Notes under the pieces: model-generated
Databases searched by the model: none
Seen by the model: the letters and a program-made list of their open reading frames with translations, nothing else
What the model was told of the DNA's origin: nothing
NCBI GenBank assembly: GCA_963575745.1
Contig: CAUYUJ010001753.1
Coordinates: 33,478 to 97,477 of the forward strand
Source of the DNA: Prorocentrum cordatum
Taxonomy: Eukaryota > Sar > Dinophyceae > Prorocentrales > Prorocentraceae
DNA length: 64,000 nt
Direction of reading: 5' to 3'
Program-made: the position numbers and the translations under genes
Part shown: piece by piece, positions 30,848 to 40,351 of the stretch
Layout: every line of letters starts with the position of its first letter
How positions within the stretch are numbered: the stretch's first letter is position 1

Positions 30848-31629
30848 ATGGCAGGGTTCGCTCTCCCAAAGTTCAAGCCCCTCGAGTTTCAGTTCGGTCA
30901 GGTTCACGTGCGCGGGGGCCACGGCGGCAAGTTTGCGCCTCTCGTCTCTAAGGTCGTTCGCTCTCCAAACTCCTCGGTGGAGGAGAGGTTTGTGAAGTTG
31001 GCTTTCGCAGACCAGTGGCTGATCGGCCTTGCAACGGGCTCGACGAAGTACTCCCAGAGTTCGTTTGGGCGCACCTCGTTACTCGCCGACCTGCGTACCC
31101 ACGTGGAGAAGCTCTGCGACGGCGACGAAGCGCCGGAGGCGCCAGACGCCCAAGAGGCGGAGGTGCAGGGGGAAGACTACGACCCGATGGCCGAGATCGA
31201 CCAGAACGGCGGGGCCGACACAGACCGCACCAAGGTGGCAGGAGTGCAGGGTGTGAAGCGCACCCGCTACTACAAGAACCACGTGAAAACACCGTGGTCA
31301 CGGTGAGCATGCCCGAGCGGTGCCCCGAGCAGGATCCTCTCTGCCAGGAGGTCCGCAAGATCAAGCTCTTCATCGAGGATCGCAAGCAGATTTGGCTCCA
31401 TTTGAACGATCTGGACTGGGCGGTGAGGTACTTATACGCGCAGAACATGCTGAAGGGCGTTCCGATGGTTTCTCCAGACTCGGCGGGGCCAAGCGGCGCT
31501 TCAGGCGGCGCGTGGAGACGCCGTGGTAATGGTGTTCCCTGCACTCGCAACGGGGCTCGGGAGATCAGGGGGGTCTCCGAACAGGCGAACAAGGACGGCA
31601 AGTCATTCCTAGAAAACGTCAGTGCGTGA
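30848..31629 (+). CDS. Unknown protein, about 260 aa (one frame change)
   Basis: ATG at 30848 (MAGFALPKFKPLEFQFGQVH) in one frame to about 31285. It then continues one frame over as SMPERCPEQDPLCQEVRKIK to a TGA at 31629. The change lies between AAAA (31285-31288) and a perfect CACCGT-GGTC-ACGGTG hairpin (31290-31305). Either one missing A or insertion of the 14-base hairpin core would explain it. The first half has a basic N-terminus and an acidic linker (PEAPDAQEAEVQGEDYD). The second half has an amphipathic stretch (IKLFIEDRKQIWLHLNDLDW). No family recognised. Confidence 0.5.
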
Positions 31630-31840
31630 GTCAGGGTTTCAAGACTCCTGCACTTGGCTCCATGGTCATGGAGGGCTGGGGTTGCCACAAGCAGGACGTT
31701 TTAGCACGCAGTGACACATGGCTTGCCCCTTGTAGTTCCCGCGGTTACAAACGCAGCTCGAATGCCTCGTCCGAAGCGCGCGCGATGAAAAGACGCCTCC
31801 CTTGCATCATCTTCCTCCGCCTCCTGTATTGTCCACAATA
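31630..31840. other. Spacer between genes, with one CCAT/ATGG hairpin
   Basis: Contains the perfect CTCCAT-GGTC-ATGGAG hairpin at 31658-31673. No gene visible. Confidence 0.5.
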
Positions 31841-32275
31841 GAAAAGTCGACCTGTAATTCCAAAAACTGAATGAAACTTTTCTGTGGCTCTTTAAGGAGG
31901 CCGACGGCGGCCGGGTCACCCGCGAAAGCGTTGGTGAGTCTTGTATTGTCCACAATAGAAAAGCCGACCTGTAATTCCAAAAACTGAATGAAATTTTTCT
32001 GCGGCTATTTAAGGAGGCCGACGGCGGCCGGGTCACCCGCGAAAGCGCTGGGGAGTCCTGTATTGTCCACAATGGAAAAGTCGACCTGTAAGTTCAAAAA
32101 CTGAATGAAACTTTTCTGTGGCTCTTTACGGAGGCCGACGGCGGCCGGGTCACCCGCGAAAGCGTTGGGGAGTCATGTATTGTCCACAATAGAAAAGCCG
32201 ACCTGTAATTCCAAAAACTGAATGGAACTTTTCTGTGGCTCTTTAAGGAGGCCGACGGCGGCCGGGTCACCCGCG
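31841..32275. repeat. 117-bp tandem repeat T2, four units
   Basis: Units start at 31841, 31958, 32075 and 32192, exactly 117 bases apart, and are nearly identical. Each has GAAAAGTCGACCTGTAATTC, CTGTGGCTCTTTAAGGAGGC, the palindrome GGCCGACGGCGGCC and GGGTCACCCGCGAAAGCG. The same unit occurs twice at 23553. No open frame is conserved in phase, so a structural or RNA role is as likely as any other. Confidence 0.95.
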
Positions 32276-32442
32276 AGCGCTCTTACTCTTGCTCCTCTTG
32301 CTCGACTCCAACGCCGCTTATGCTTCAAAGCCGCGCGCTGTGTAGGGTCACAGTTTCCACCGGGGCGCGATTTTTTTGCTGCGGTGGCGGCGCAACTCGC
32401 GGTGGCGAGGCGCGCCTCGGCGAGCGCGCGTGTCCGCGCAGG

Positions 32443-33797
32443 CTGACCAGCCCACCGTTGAAACGGTAGCAAAGTATCTTGGGGAATTCCGCGTGATTGA
32501 CGAATCTGGGAAAATCTTCAAGGCCACATGGGAGCAGAAACCTTCGCTCCCGACGAAGCGCCCAGCTGGGGTACACGGCTGGGCTTCCTGTTGCTTTTGT
32601 GACTCAAAAGGGTGGACGCCTGGTCTCCGTTTGCACGTGTGCGCCGCTACTCCGTGCTCGGCCAAATACCCCGCATCTAAGTATGGGTGTCGCCTGTCCC
32701 CTCCGAACCACGTGCGACTACTCGATGCACCACCTGTGGCGGGGTCGGCACCTGGGGCGGGCACGGCGCCACCGGCCTCCGCGGTAGCGGAGTTGGCACC
32801 CGAAGCAGCAGCGCCTCCGCCCGAAGCAGCAGCGGCTCCGCCACCCCCGGTTGCGGGGTGCGACATCGATGTCACAAACGTGGAAGACGTGGACCCCGTC
32901 GAGAATCTTGTCGCAGCCAGCGGGCTGTGCAACGAGAGGGTGGCAGCAGAGTTGAATAGGTTCGCAATTGCTATGGAAGAGCCCCGCGGATACATCGGAA
33001 TCGCAATGTTCGTGATTTTTGCGTTGCGGCATCGCGTGCGCGTCTTTCTTTGGTACGGGGACACAAGTGAAGATGCATTGCTCAAGTGTGCTCCGTGGGC
33101 CAATGATGCTGTGAGTGTGGTTGCAAAATGCCATGCTGTCTCCTGTACGTTTCGAGATGATGGCGCAGTCCGTGGGTTGGATGACGAGGCCCTGCGAACC
33201 AACCATTGGGTGGCGGGTTTCCCGCTCGATGGTGGCGGCGCCCCTGCTGGCGCCAGCCTGGCCGAGAGCATGTGCGAGGAGACCCGCTTTTTCTATGCGC
33301 AGTACCTGTCGCACTCCGTGCAGCTCGTTGCAACAGTTACGGATGGAGATTGTGGCCTCGACGTGATGTGTTTCATGCTCGGCTGGAACCGCAGCAGCGT
33401 GAATGGGGACGCTCTGCGTTGCGAGTTGTGCGCCTACATTTTCGAGCACGCGGGCAATCGAGCTTTCGTGGCGACGTTGCGGCACACGGGAGAGATCGAT
33501 AACCTTTTGGGGCTCTACGAGTTAGATGCCGCGGGCGCGGCGTTGGTCGCTGCGCGCCCCACGGAGCATCGCCATGGTGATGGCGGCGCAGAGGGCGCCC
33601 TGTTAGAGGTGCCGCAGCAAGCAGAGAGGCACTACAGCGAAGAGGAGGCGCGGGCCTTGAGGTGGAAATGTGACCTGCGCACGGCGGCGCGGGAGATCAT
33701 TGTCGGCATGCTCAAGCGCCTGCCCGATGAGCGCGTGAATGCCATGTTTCGCGAGCACGCGACCCGAGGTGACGGGGGGGCGAAGACGCAACAATAA
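32443..33797 (+). CDS. OTU-like cysteine protease candidate with a Cys/His-rich N-terminus
   Basis: The frame is open from about 32376 and has no early ATG. It is more likely an exon starting after GTGTCCGCGCAG at 32442. It ends in TAA at 33797, about 450 residues with no frame change. Near residues 45-90 there is CCFC, HVC, C, C and H, which looks like a zinc-binding region. An Ala/Pro linker made of hairpin-derived sequence follows. Near residue 300 lies VTDGDCGLDVMCFMLG. DGDC/DGNC followed by a small hydrophobic helix is the catalytic Cys motif of OTU deubiquitinases. A partner His is not clear (REH near the C-terminus is possible). Activity cannot be inferred from one motif. Confidence 0.5.
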
Positions 33798-33812
33798 CTT
33801 GCGCCGACGTTC

Positions 33813-36679
33813 TTGTTGGGCCGCGACGCACCCCTCCCTAAGAAGCGAAAGGCCGCGGAATACTTCCTAGCATGGATGGAGGAGCGCAAAGGTCCCTTGG
33901 ACGGAAAGACCTCTTCTCAATTGCAGCGCGGCAGATTCCCGCACGGTCTGTTCAAGGCGTTTGCCACAGAGCACCCCGCCGTCGCCCAGGTCACCGGTCT
34001 AGCCGTGCCCCAGGGGAAAAAATCCCCCTTGCTCTGAACGACAAAAAAAGGCTTGGGCCGATTACAGGCGAGTATTCAGAATATACCAGCACGCAGTGCA
34101 ACAGTTCTTGACATCCGCGGTGGCGGAGCGCCCCGTCCGTCCGGACCAGAAGGGCTGGCAGTACAGAAAAGGGACGGACTGTACAGTTCGGGACCACAAG
34201 CGACGTAGATGTTGGGGCGCTGGCAGACACAAGGCGCGCGCAACGTTGCGGGAACAATTGGCCGAGTGGTGCAGCATCATGCGGCACAGCGTTGACGTGA
34301 AGGTCATGTGCCGCTTCCCAAAGAAAGTCCTGTTGGCGAAAGCGCTGCAACTACAGGAAGAGTATTATGTGGCCCACCTAATCAAGAAGACGGCACCTCA
34401 GACCGTGCAGAACAACGGTAGATGGTTGGCTGGCTTCATGAGGGAGTACCGGATTTCCTCGCGGAAGCCGAATCGTAAATTCAAAGTGCCGCGCGTGGTC
34501 TTGGCGGAACGCCTGTCTCTTTTCTGGGTCATCGTGTCGAGACTACGGAAGATGGTCATGCTGCATCATGGGTACGACCCAGAAATGCGGAACGTCGACC
34601 AATCTCCATTCCACATGAACGAGGCGGGAAGCTGCGAGGGGAACACGCTTTCACTGACGAGCGCGGTCACAGTACCCTTGATCGACAACCATGCGGCGAC
34701 GAGGGAGCGCTGGAGCTTGAATTCGGTCACGGATTCTTGCCGAGAAAGGGTTATGCGAGAAGTGCCAGGGTGCGAATTGATGTTCAAGGCAGAGGGTAAA
34801 CAGCTGGAGGGCAAATTGAAAACATTCGCGGAATCCAGACATGTGCCCTTCAAGTTCTCCGTGGTGACGGGGCCGAGCGGGTCGTACCGAGAGCGCGACG
34901 TCCTCAATCATTTGGCTCCGCCGTGTGCCGCAGTGGGCCCTCCCTTCTGCCCCCCCCCATCCTGTCTTCTCCCTCCCCCCTCCAATCTGCCCACCTCCAT
35001 CCTCTCCTCCCCTCCCGCATGCCCTCCACCTCATTGAAACGAACCAGTCCCCCTCAACCCGTGCCCACCTGCGCCGCCAAGTGCCCCCGCGAGGGACTGT
35101 CGGATTTCCTAAAGAAGTGGTTGTTACCGTGGGGCCCTGGCAGACGGTGGGAGTTGTTTCTATTAGATGCGTACGCCCCTGGTCTCACTGATAATGTGCA
35201 ACGCTTGTGCTGGACCCGCGGCTGCATCTGCGTGACCCGCGGTGGTGGGGCTTCTATTGGTCTGCCAAACAAATGATACCGACCTGCATTTGCACATTCG
35301 CAAGAGGTTCATTGAACTGCAAACGGCCAGGATGGTCGAGAAAGCGCGAGTCAGCGGCGGCGGCGTGGTGGACCTGACGAAAGAGGAGAACATCGATATC
35401 ATGGCACAGGTCATTTCCAATAGGGCTCTCCATGTGCAAGCATGTAAGGGATGCAAACTCACGGGCACAACGGTCGCATTGGACGGTTCTGAAGATGATC
35501 AAATATGCAGAGAGGCCAAAGACTTCTGGGATGAAATGGGCATGCGAAGCCGCATTGACTCCGCGGTGGCGGAAGTTGCGGAGAAGCACGCTGCTGGTCT
35601 TTTGCCTTGGAACTACAAGACTGCGCAGTCGCTCATCACGCCGTACCCTCGCATGGGGTCACCTAGATGAGGTGAAAATTGGCCAGGAAGACGAAGCCAC
35701 CGCGGACTCAGATAGAGTCCCTTGGGAAACGGACGAGGCCCGAAAGGAGGAGGAGGAGGAGGACGAGCGCGCCACAGAAGCGGACGACGACGCCGACGAT
35801 CAGGACGACGGCGCCGACGATGAGGACACCGAGGAGGTGCTGGATTTCGACGCGGCAGACTGGGTGGATCCAGGTGAAGCTGCGATCGCTTTTGCGAAGA
35901 CCGGAGGTGCTCCGAACAGCCATGGTGATGGCGACAAAGAGGAGAGGGCCGCGCATGGTATGTCCTTGGACGACCAGCAGGCGGAACGTGTGATTCAGGA
36001 GTCGTCCAGGATGAGATCTTTACAGGAGGCCCTACAGATATTTCGCAACATGAACACTCAGGTGGGTGCGTCTCTTGCTTCCACTGTGACGTCAGTTCTG
36101 CACAGGGAAACCAAGCGGCACAAGGCGCTCTCCCAGGAGGGCCCGATGGTTCACGACCAATTGCAGGAAGCATTGCAAGATGAGGAGGCTGGGGCTCGCC
36201 GCGCCAGGCTTGCGTTTAAAGAGCAGATGTCGGCGGAGAAAGAAACGGCGCGCGTCAAGCGTGAGTTGCGCGAGGCGATGGAGAAGCTCAAGAAGATCCG
36301 CAAGGAACAGAGAGAGGCCGAAGCCGTGGTGACGGCGATGGAGCAGATGAGAGTTTACTCCTTGGAGCAGTTGGGGCAAGGGAACAAAAAAGGCGGTTAT
36401 GAGGAGCACCAAAAAGCGCGCTTCGCTGTTCGGAAAGCTGCCGAACTGTCACCTGAGCAAACGAGCCAATGGGAGTTTTTCAAGACGGAATGGGACAGTC
36501 GGATGGCTGCGACCCACGGCGAGGACTGGGCGCAGCTCTTTGCTGAGATGGTTCAGAAGGTGGTGAACGACCTGCAGGAGGGTCGAAAAGATGCGCTGTC
36601 TCAGTTCATGCACAATGAGACCAGACGCGTGTTAGGCGATGCGCCTGCCTTGATTTTGCCGGGCATTATCCGCGCTTAG
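33813..36679 (+). CDS. DDE-superfamily transposase-like protein, interrupted
   Basis: Coding-like pieces follow one another in changing frames: about 33813-34020 (KKRKAAEYFLAWMEERKG), 34020-34085, 34096-34916, 35080-35250, 35250-35655 and 35655-36679. A pyrimidine-rich stretch at 34917-35080 is probably an intron. Motifs in order are MRNVDQSPFHMNEAGS (first Asp), WELFLLDAYAPGLTD (second Asp) and VCQTNDTDLHLHIRKRF (third acidic residue). They match the DDE-1/CENP-B-like pattern I know from dinoflagellate proteins. The last 340 residues have an acidic stretch (DDDADDQDDGADDED) and a long coiled coil (VKRELREAMEKLKKIRKEQ). Frame changes at 35247 and 35653 both lie at GGGG, and removing one G restores the frame at each. 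That could mean assembly error rather than decay. Hairpins lie at 34114, 34858, 35236, 35560, 35919 and 36323. Confidence 0.6.
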
Positions 36680-37043
36680 ACATTCCTCCGCGGCGGCGGT
36701 GATACCGCTGTGACCGGCGAGGCGTCTCCGCGGTGGCGGAGCGCACTGGTGCTGCCGAGTGCTGCTTGCCTCTGGAGCGTCGCCGAACAAATTCTGCTCC
36801 GCGAGGGCCCCCCCTGGGGCTCCTCGCTGCTCTCGACCCCCCCTGCCTTCCCGAACCATTGGAGACCCCGATCCCCGCAACAATAGAAGACCCCAATTAG
36901 GTTACATCCCTTCCTCCCCCCCCTCCTTTCCTCCCCGCCACCCTCCTGCACGCCCTCGCCCTCGCCTCATTCATGTAATTATTCCAGCAGCGACATGCAG
37001 AGACCCTAACTATCGTCATTACAGTTGCTGTCGCGGCTCAAGC
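36680..37043. other. Spacer with two GGTN-type hairpins and a pyrimidine tract
   Basis: Hairpins at 36688 (loop GGCG) and 36726 follow the stop. CT-rich sequence at 36900-36970 and the acceptor-like TTATTCCAGCAG (36992) suggest an intron or leader of the next gene. Confidence 0.5.
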
Positions 37044-38790
37044 ATGCCCGCCCTAGAGCTCACTCGCCTCCATGGTCATGGAGCTTCCTCAGGGGGCTCC
37101 GCTGGCCGCGATGCAGATGACGATGACCGCGCAACCCCCAGAAGCTTGCCCACTTATGCGCCGACGGACGCATCCGGCATGCCAGGAGATCTGGATGACA
37201 TCCCACCGGACGCAGACCTCCTGCTGAAGCCCCTGTGGGATGACGGGACGGAGTGCTCTGCTGGTGTTTGGACGGTTGACACCCGCGGTGGTGGGGGGGG
37301 GTGCGAAGGGAAAGGGTGGCAAAGGCAGTAGCCATGGAGGCACCTTTGGCGTCTTGACCGCCAACTGGGGCGGGAAGTGGACCGTTCCAGAACTGCATGC
37401 GCACATGCAACAAGATCTGAAAAGCTCTTCCTGCCAGTTCCTAGTCATCCAGGAAGCTTCTAGCGACCTGCTGGACTACGTGGGACAAGACCAAGGGAAG
37501 GGCGGAGACAGCGCCAAGGGCGCGCAGCGGCCTGCAGCCAAGTTCATAGGTGTGCGAGGCCCAGAGGAGGGCGACAGCACTATGGTTTGCGGCAGGGAGT
37601 CCCTGGTGTCGGGGATGCGGCTGCTAGTGTTCCATCGGACAGAGGATGGAACATGCGCGCGCACGAAGAAGGACAAAGCGAAGACCAAGGTCACGAAGAC
37701 CGCGGTTAGCAGGATCATGATTGCATCTGCAAAGATGCGATTTTGGAGAACCCGCGGTAGCGGAGAAGCCGATTCTGATGACCAGGACTTCGATGAGCTC
37801 AGGTTCGCCAGCGTGCACTTGAACTACAAGACGGCGAAGAAAGAGTTGCATGCTGGTGGAGAGTCCTACAAACGTTTCTGGGATTTGCTGGCGAGGTACT
37901 TGGCCGAGTTCCGCCCCCGCATTCTCTGCGGGGACTTCAAAATGGCGCTCTTCTTTGTTGTGCCGGAACTGCGGGCGCGCGGCTTCCAGATCAATCTGGC
38001 AGCGTGGTATCCTTGGCAGCAGCAGCGCGAAAGGTTTGTCCGAGCCGACTCGTGTGGCATCTTCCGCGTAGGGCCGTGCGAAGGGATTCGGACGTGCTAC
38101 GGTCTCTCTGCGTTCGGGATCGAGGGGCCCGGCCTGCCTGCGAATTGCTCCATGGTCATGGAGACCTTTCGCGACCAGGACGGCAGAGAAACGGGTAAAC
38201 GCCCCTGCCCCATCACGAACATCCCTTTTCTAGGCCAGGGGTTCCCGTACACCAGCTACCACCCGCAGGTGCCCGCACGCAGGGACAAGTGCGTTCAGTG
38301 GTCTTTCACGCCTGTCTTCGACGAGGTCTCACCCGCGGTGGCGGAGGTCTTGGACAGCGCGAAGAATGACAAGGCGATGTTCCCGTTCAGAGTGAACTCC
38401 GACACGGGGTCCGCTTCGTGGAGCTGGTCTGGGGCCCCGCCGTCGAAACAGAAGCCAGTCCAGTTCGAGAAGTTCGACCCCCAGCGAGAGATGTTCAAAC
38501 GTGGAGCACACATGCCCTTGATGATCTACGTGGGCGGGCCTGCTGACGTGCGGCGGACTGCGCAAGCGCAGGCGAAGCGGGCGGCTAACGCGGACAGGCG
38601 CGGTTGGACCTGGGAAAGGAGGCAGTCCACGCAGGGCGCAAGAGGAAAGGGGAAAGAGCATGGGCAGCAGAAAGGCGCGGGCGCCTACGGCCGCGGTGGC
38701 GGCGAGCCGCGCGACAATCGCGGCAAGGGAGGGAAATGGGGTGCGCGAGGTCAGGGTCAGCAAGCTCCCTGGACAGGCTGGTGGTCGTGA
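37044..38790 (+). CDS. EEP (endonuclease/exonuclease/phosphatase)-like protein, one frame change
   Basis: ATG at 37044 (MPALELTRLHGHGASSG). The frame changes within a run of ten G (about 37288-37298) and then stays open for about 495 codons to TGA. Domain signs: GVLTANWGGKW (strand 1), QFLVIQEAS (catalytic Glu region), FASVHLNYKTAKKEL and PRILCGDFKMALF (GDFN-like, with Lys in place of Asn). The typical C-terminal SDH is not obvious. The end is Gly/Arg-rich (RGKGKEHGQQKG). Known members cut nucleic acids or phosphoesters. Here several catalytic residues are altered or unclear, so activity is open. It is probably a paralogue of the C-terminal domain of the 24001 gene. It could also derive from a LINE endonuclease. 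Confidence 0.6.
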
Positions 38791-38935
38791 AAATCATCCC
38801 TTGGTGACCCGCAGTGGCGGGGAGTAGGGGGCGCTAGGGCGAGGTGCGGCGACGGTGATTCGCTTCTTATAAGACGCAGCGATCTCTTTGCGGTGAGAGA
38901 AAATGCATCGAGGGTATCTGATGTCACCCAGGACG

Positions 38936-39071
38936 CGGCGACAACACAGGGCAGGGCATGTGATGTCACCCAGGAGTGGCGGCGACAACACAGGGCAGGG
39001 CATGTGATGTCACCCAAGATGGCTTGTTTCAGACAATATAAAGTTTCAGTTTATTTGGGGAAATGGATTAC
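38936..39071. repeat. Right inverted repeat of the 18.8-kb block
   Basis: See 20260-20353. On this side the inner part (GGCGACAACACAGGGCAGGG then CATGTGATGTCACCCA) is present as two tandem copies of about 43 bp. Confidence 0.7.
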
Positions 39072-39079
39072 ATAAAACA

Positions 39080-39575
39080 TTGCGGATTAGAGCCACAGGA
39101 GAAGGGCAATCTATAGGAACACGCGTAAAACACCAAGGACTCGTGCCCCAGGAGAGGCCCAATACATAGGTACATGAGTAAAACATCTAGGATTGCGTAC
39201 ACAGGAGAAGGACCATCTATAGAAACATACGTAGGACATCAACGAATCGTGCTCCAGGTGAGGCCCAATCGATAGGAGCATACGTAAAACACATGGGATT
39301 GGAGCCACCCCTGTTGCCTTCTGAGGCCTCCTGCTCCTGGGGCCTCTCGGGGCCTCCTGTTGCCTTCCGAGGCCTCCTGGCGCTTCCTGTTGTCTCCTGG
39401 GGTCTCCTGTGGTTTCCTGAGGCCTTCTGGAGCTTCCTGGGGCCTCCTGGAGCCTCTTGGGACATCCTGTGGCCTCTTGAGTCTTTCTGTGGCCTCCTGA
39501 TGCCTCCTGGGACCTCATGTGGTCTCCTGGAGGCCTCCTGGAGCCTGTTGGAGCCTCCTGTGGCATCCTGAGAAG
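39080..39575. repeat. Right flank: repeat of about 63 bp, then degenerate CCTCCTGG array
   Basis: At 39085-39300 several units contain CGTGCCCCAGGAGAGGCCCA or AGCCACAGGAGAAGG, with CATCTATAG/CAATACATAGG and ACGTAAAACA in between. At 39305-39570 CCTCCTGGGGCCTC-like decamers follow. Confidence 0.8.
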
Positions 39576-39800
39576 AATCTGCGCCCACGAGCCTGGCCAC
39601 CAAAACTAGCAAACCGATCGAGACATCCTCAAAATCTGGCCACCTGGGGGGTGAAAGTGAACGCCTCGCTCGAGACATCCTCCAAATCTGCTCCGAAAAC
39701 GAAGGATGTTGGGCACAGAAACAGGCAAACCGCCTGAGACATCCCCACAAAATGGCCGCGAACGAGCCCGTGCAACCACCCCTGGCGGCTCCCCTTAGGG
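39576..39800. other. Unassigned sequence
   Basis: Two related stretches with GAGACATCCTC-AAAATCTG are visible (39620-39650, 39670-39700). No gene supported. Confidence 0.4.
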
Positions 39801-39804
39801 GTGC

Positions 39805-40010
39805 TGAGTATGAGTAAGTCTGTGTATGAGTAAGTCTGTGTATGTGTACGTCTGGGTATGACTAATACTGTGTATGAGTAAGTCTGTGTATGAGTAAGTC
39901 TGTATATGAGTATGTCTGAGTGTGAGTAAGTCTGAGTATGAGTAGGTCTGAGTATGAGTAAGTCTGAGTATGAGTAAGTCTGTGTATGAGCAAGTCTGAG
40001 TATGTCCGAC
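39805..40010. repeat. 16-bp minisatellite GAGTAAGTCTGTGTAT
   Basis: About a dozen imperfect units. GTAAGT within each unit resembles a splice donor but is just the repeat. Confidence 0.9.
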
Positions 40011-40014
40011 AGGA

Positions 40015-40205
40015 GGGGAGGAGAAAAGAGGAGGAGGAAGGAGGAGGAGTAGGAGGCGTCCAAGTAATAACAAGAACCCCATCTTAGGATATGGGGAAAA
40101 GAAGAAGAGAAAGAAGAAGAAGACGAAGAAGAAGAAGAAGAATAATAAGAAGAAGAAGACGAAGAAGAAGAGGAGGAGGAGGAGGAGGAGGAGGAGGGGG
40201 GGGGG
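40015..40205. repeat. (GGA)n and (GAA)n microsatellite
   Basis: Purine-rich run ending in G9 at 40196-40205. Confidence 0.95.
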
Positions 40206-40351
40206 AAGAAGAAAACATCTGCCTGGCATCGGCGCCACAACATCGCAGAGACGCAGCGGCGACGGGCCCCCGGACCGCGGAACCGCCCGCCCACTGGGCG
40301 AGGCGGGCCGGCGGGCTCCTCATCGGCGATCCATGGGCGACAGCGGGCCGA

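Larger units (their letters stand above)
20814..38821 (+). repeat. Family of about 45 short hairpins with a GGTN loop, dispersed in the block
   Basis: Each copy is a 4-6 bp stem closing a GGTN loop (a few GGCN or AGTG). Clear copies start at 20814, 20859, 21314, 22003, 22591, 23212, 23493, 23968, 24217, 24319, 24520, 24860, 24893, 25212, 25230, 25684, 25934, 26272, 26311, 26353, 29175, 29215, 29388, 29786, 29822, 30275, 30300, 30792, 30821, 31290, 31520, 31658, 32378, 32396, 32777, 33570, 34114, 34858, 35236, 35560, 35919, 36323, 36688, 36726, 37068, 37282, 37752, 38148, 38333, 38690 and 38808. Both stem sides change together: CTCCGC/GCGGAG, CTCCAT/ATGGAG, CTCCGT/ACGGAG, CACCGT/ACGGTG, CGCCAT/ATGGCG, CTCGC/GCGAG, CCCGT/ACGGG. 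All have GGTN on the + strand, the strand of the genes. They occur in open frames (often translated SAVAE, SMVME or TRGGG) and in gaps between genes. Confidence 0.9.

Noticed and set aside
35236-35250. Hairpin insertion as the cause of the DDE frame change
   Set aside because: Removing the 16-base hairpin does restore the frame, but so does removing one G of GGGG, and the latter keeps the Gly-rich stretch that I expect before the QTNDTDLH motif. The simpler explanation is preferred.
39805-40010. Series of splice donors (GTAAGT)
   Set aside because: GTAAGT is part of a 16-bp tandem repeat and no exon sequence precedes it.
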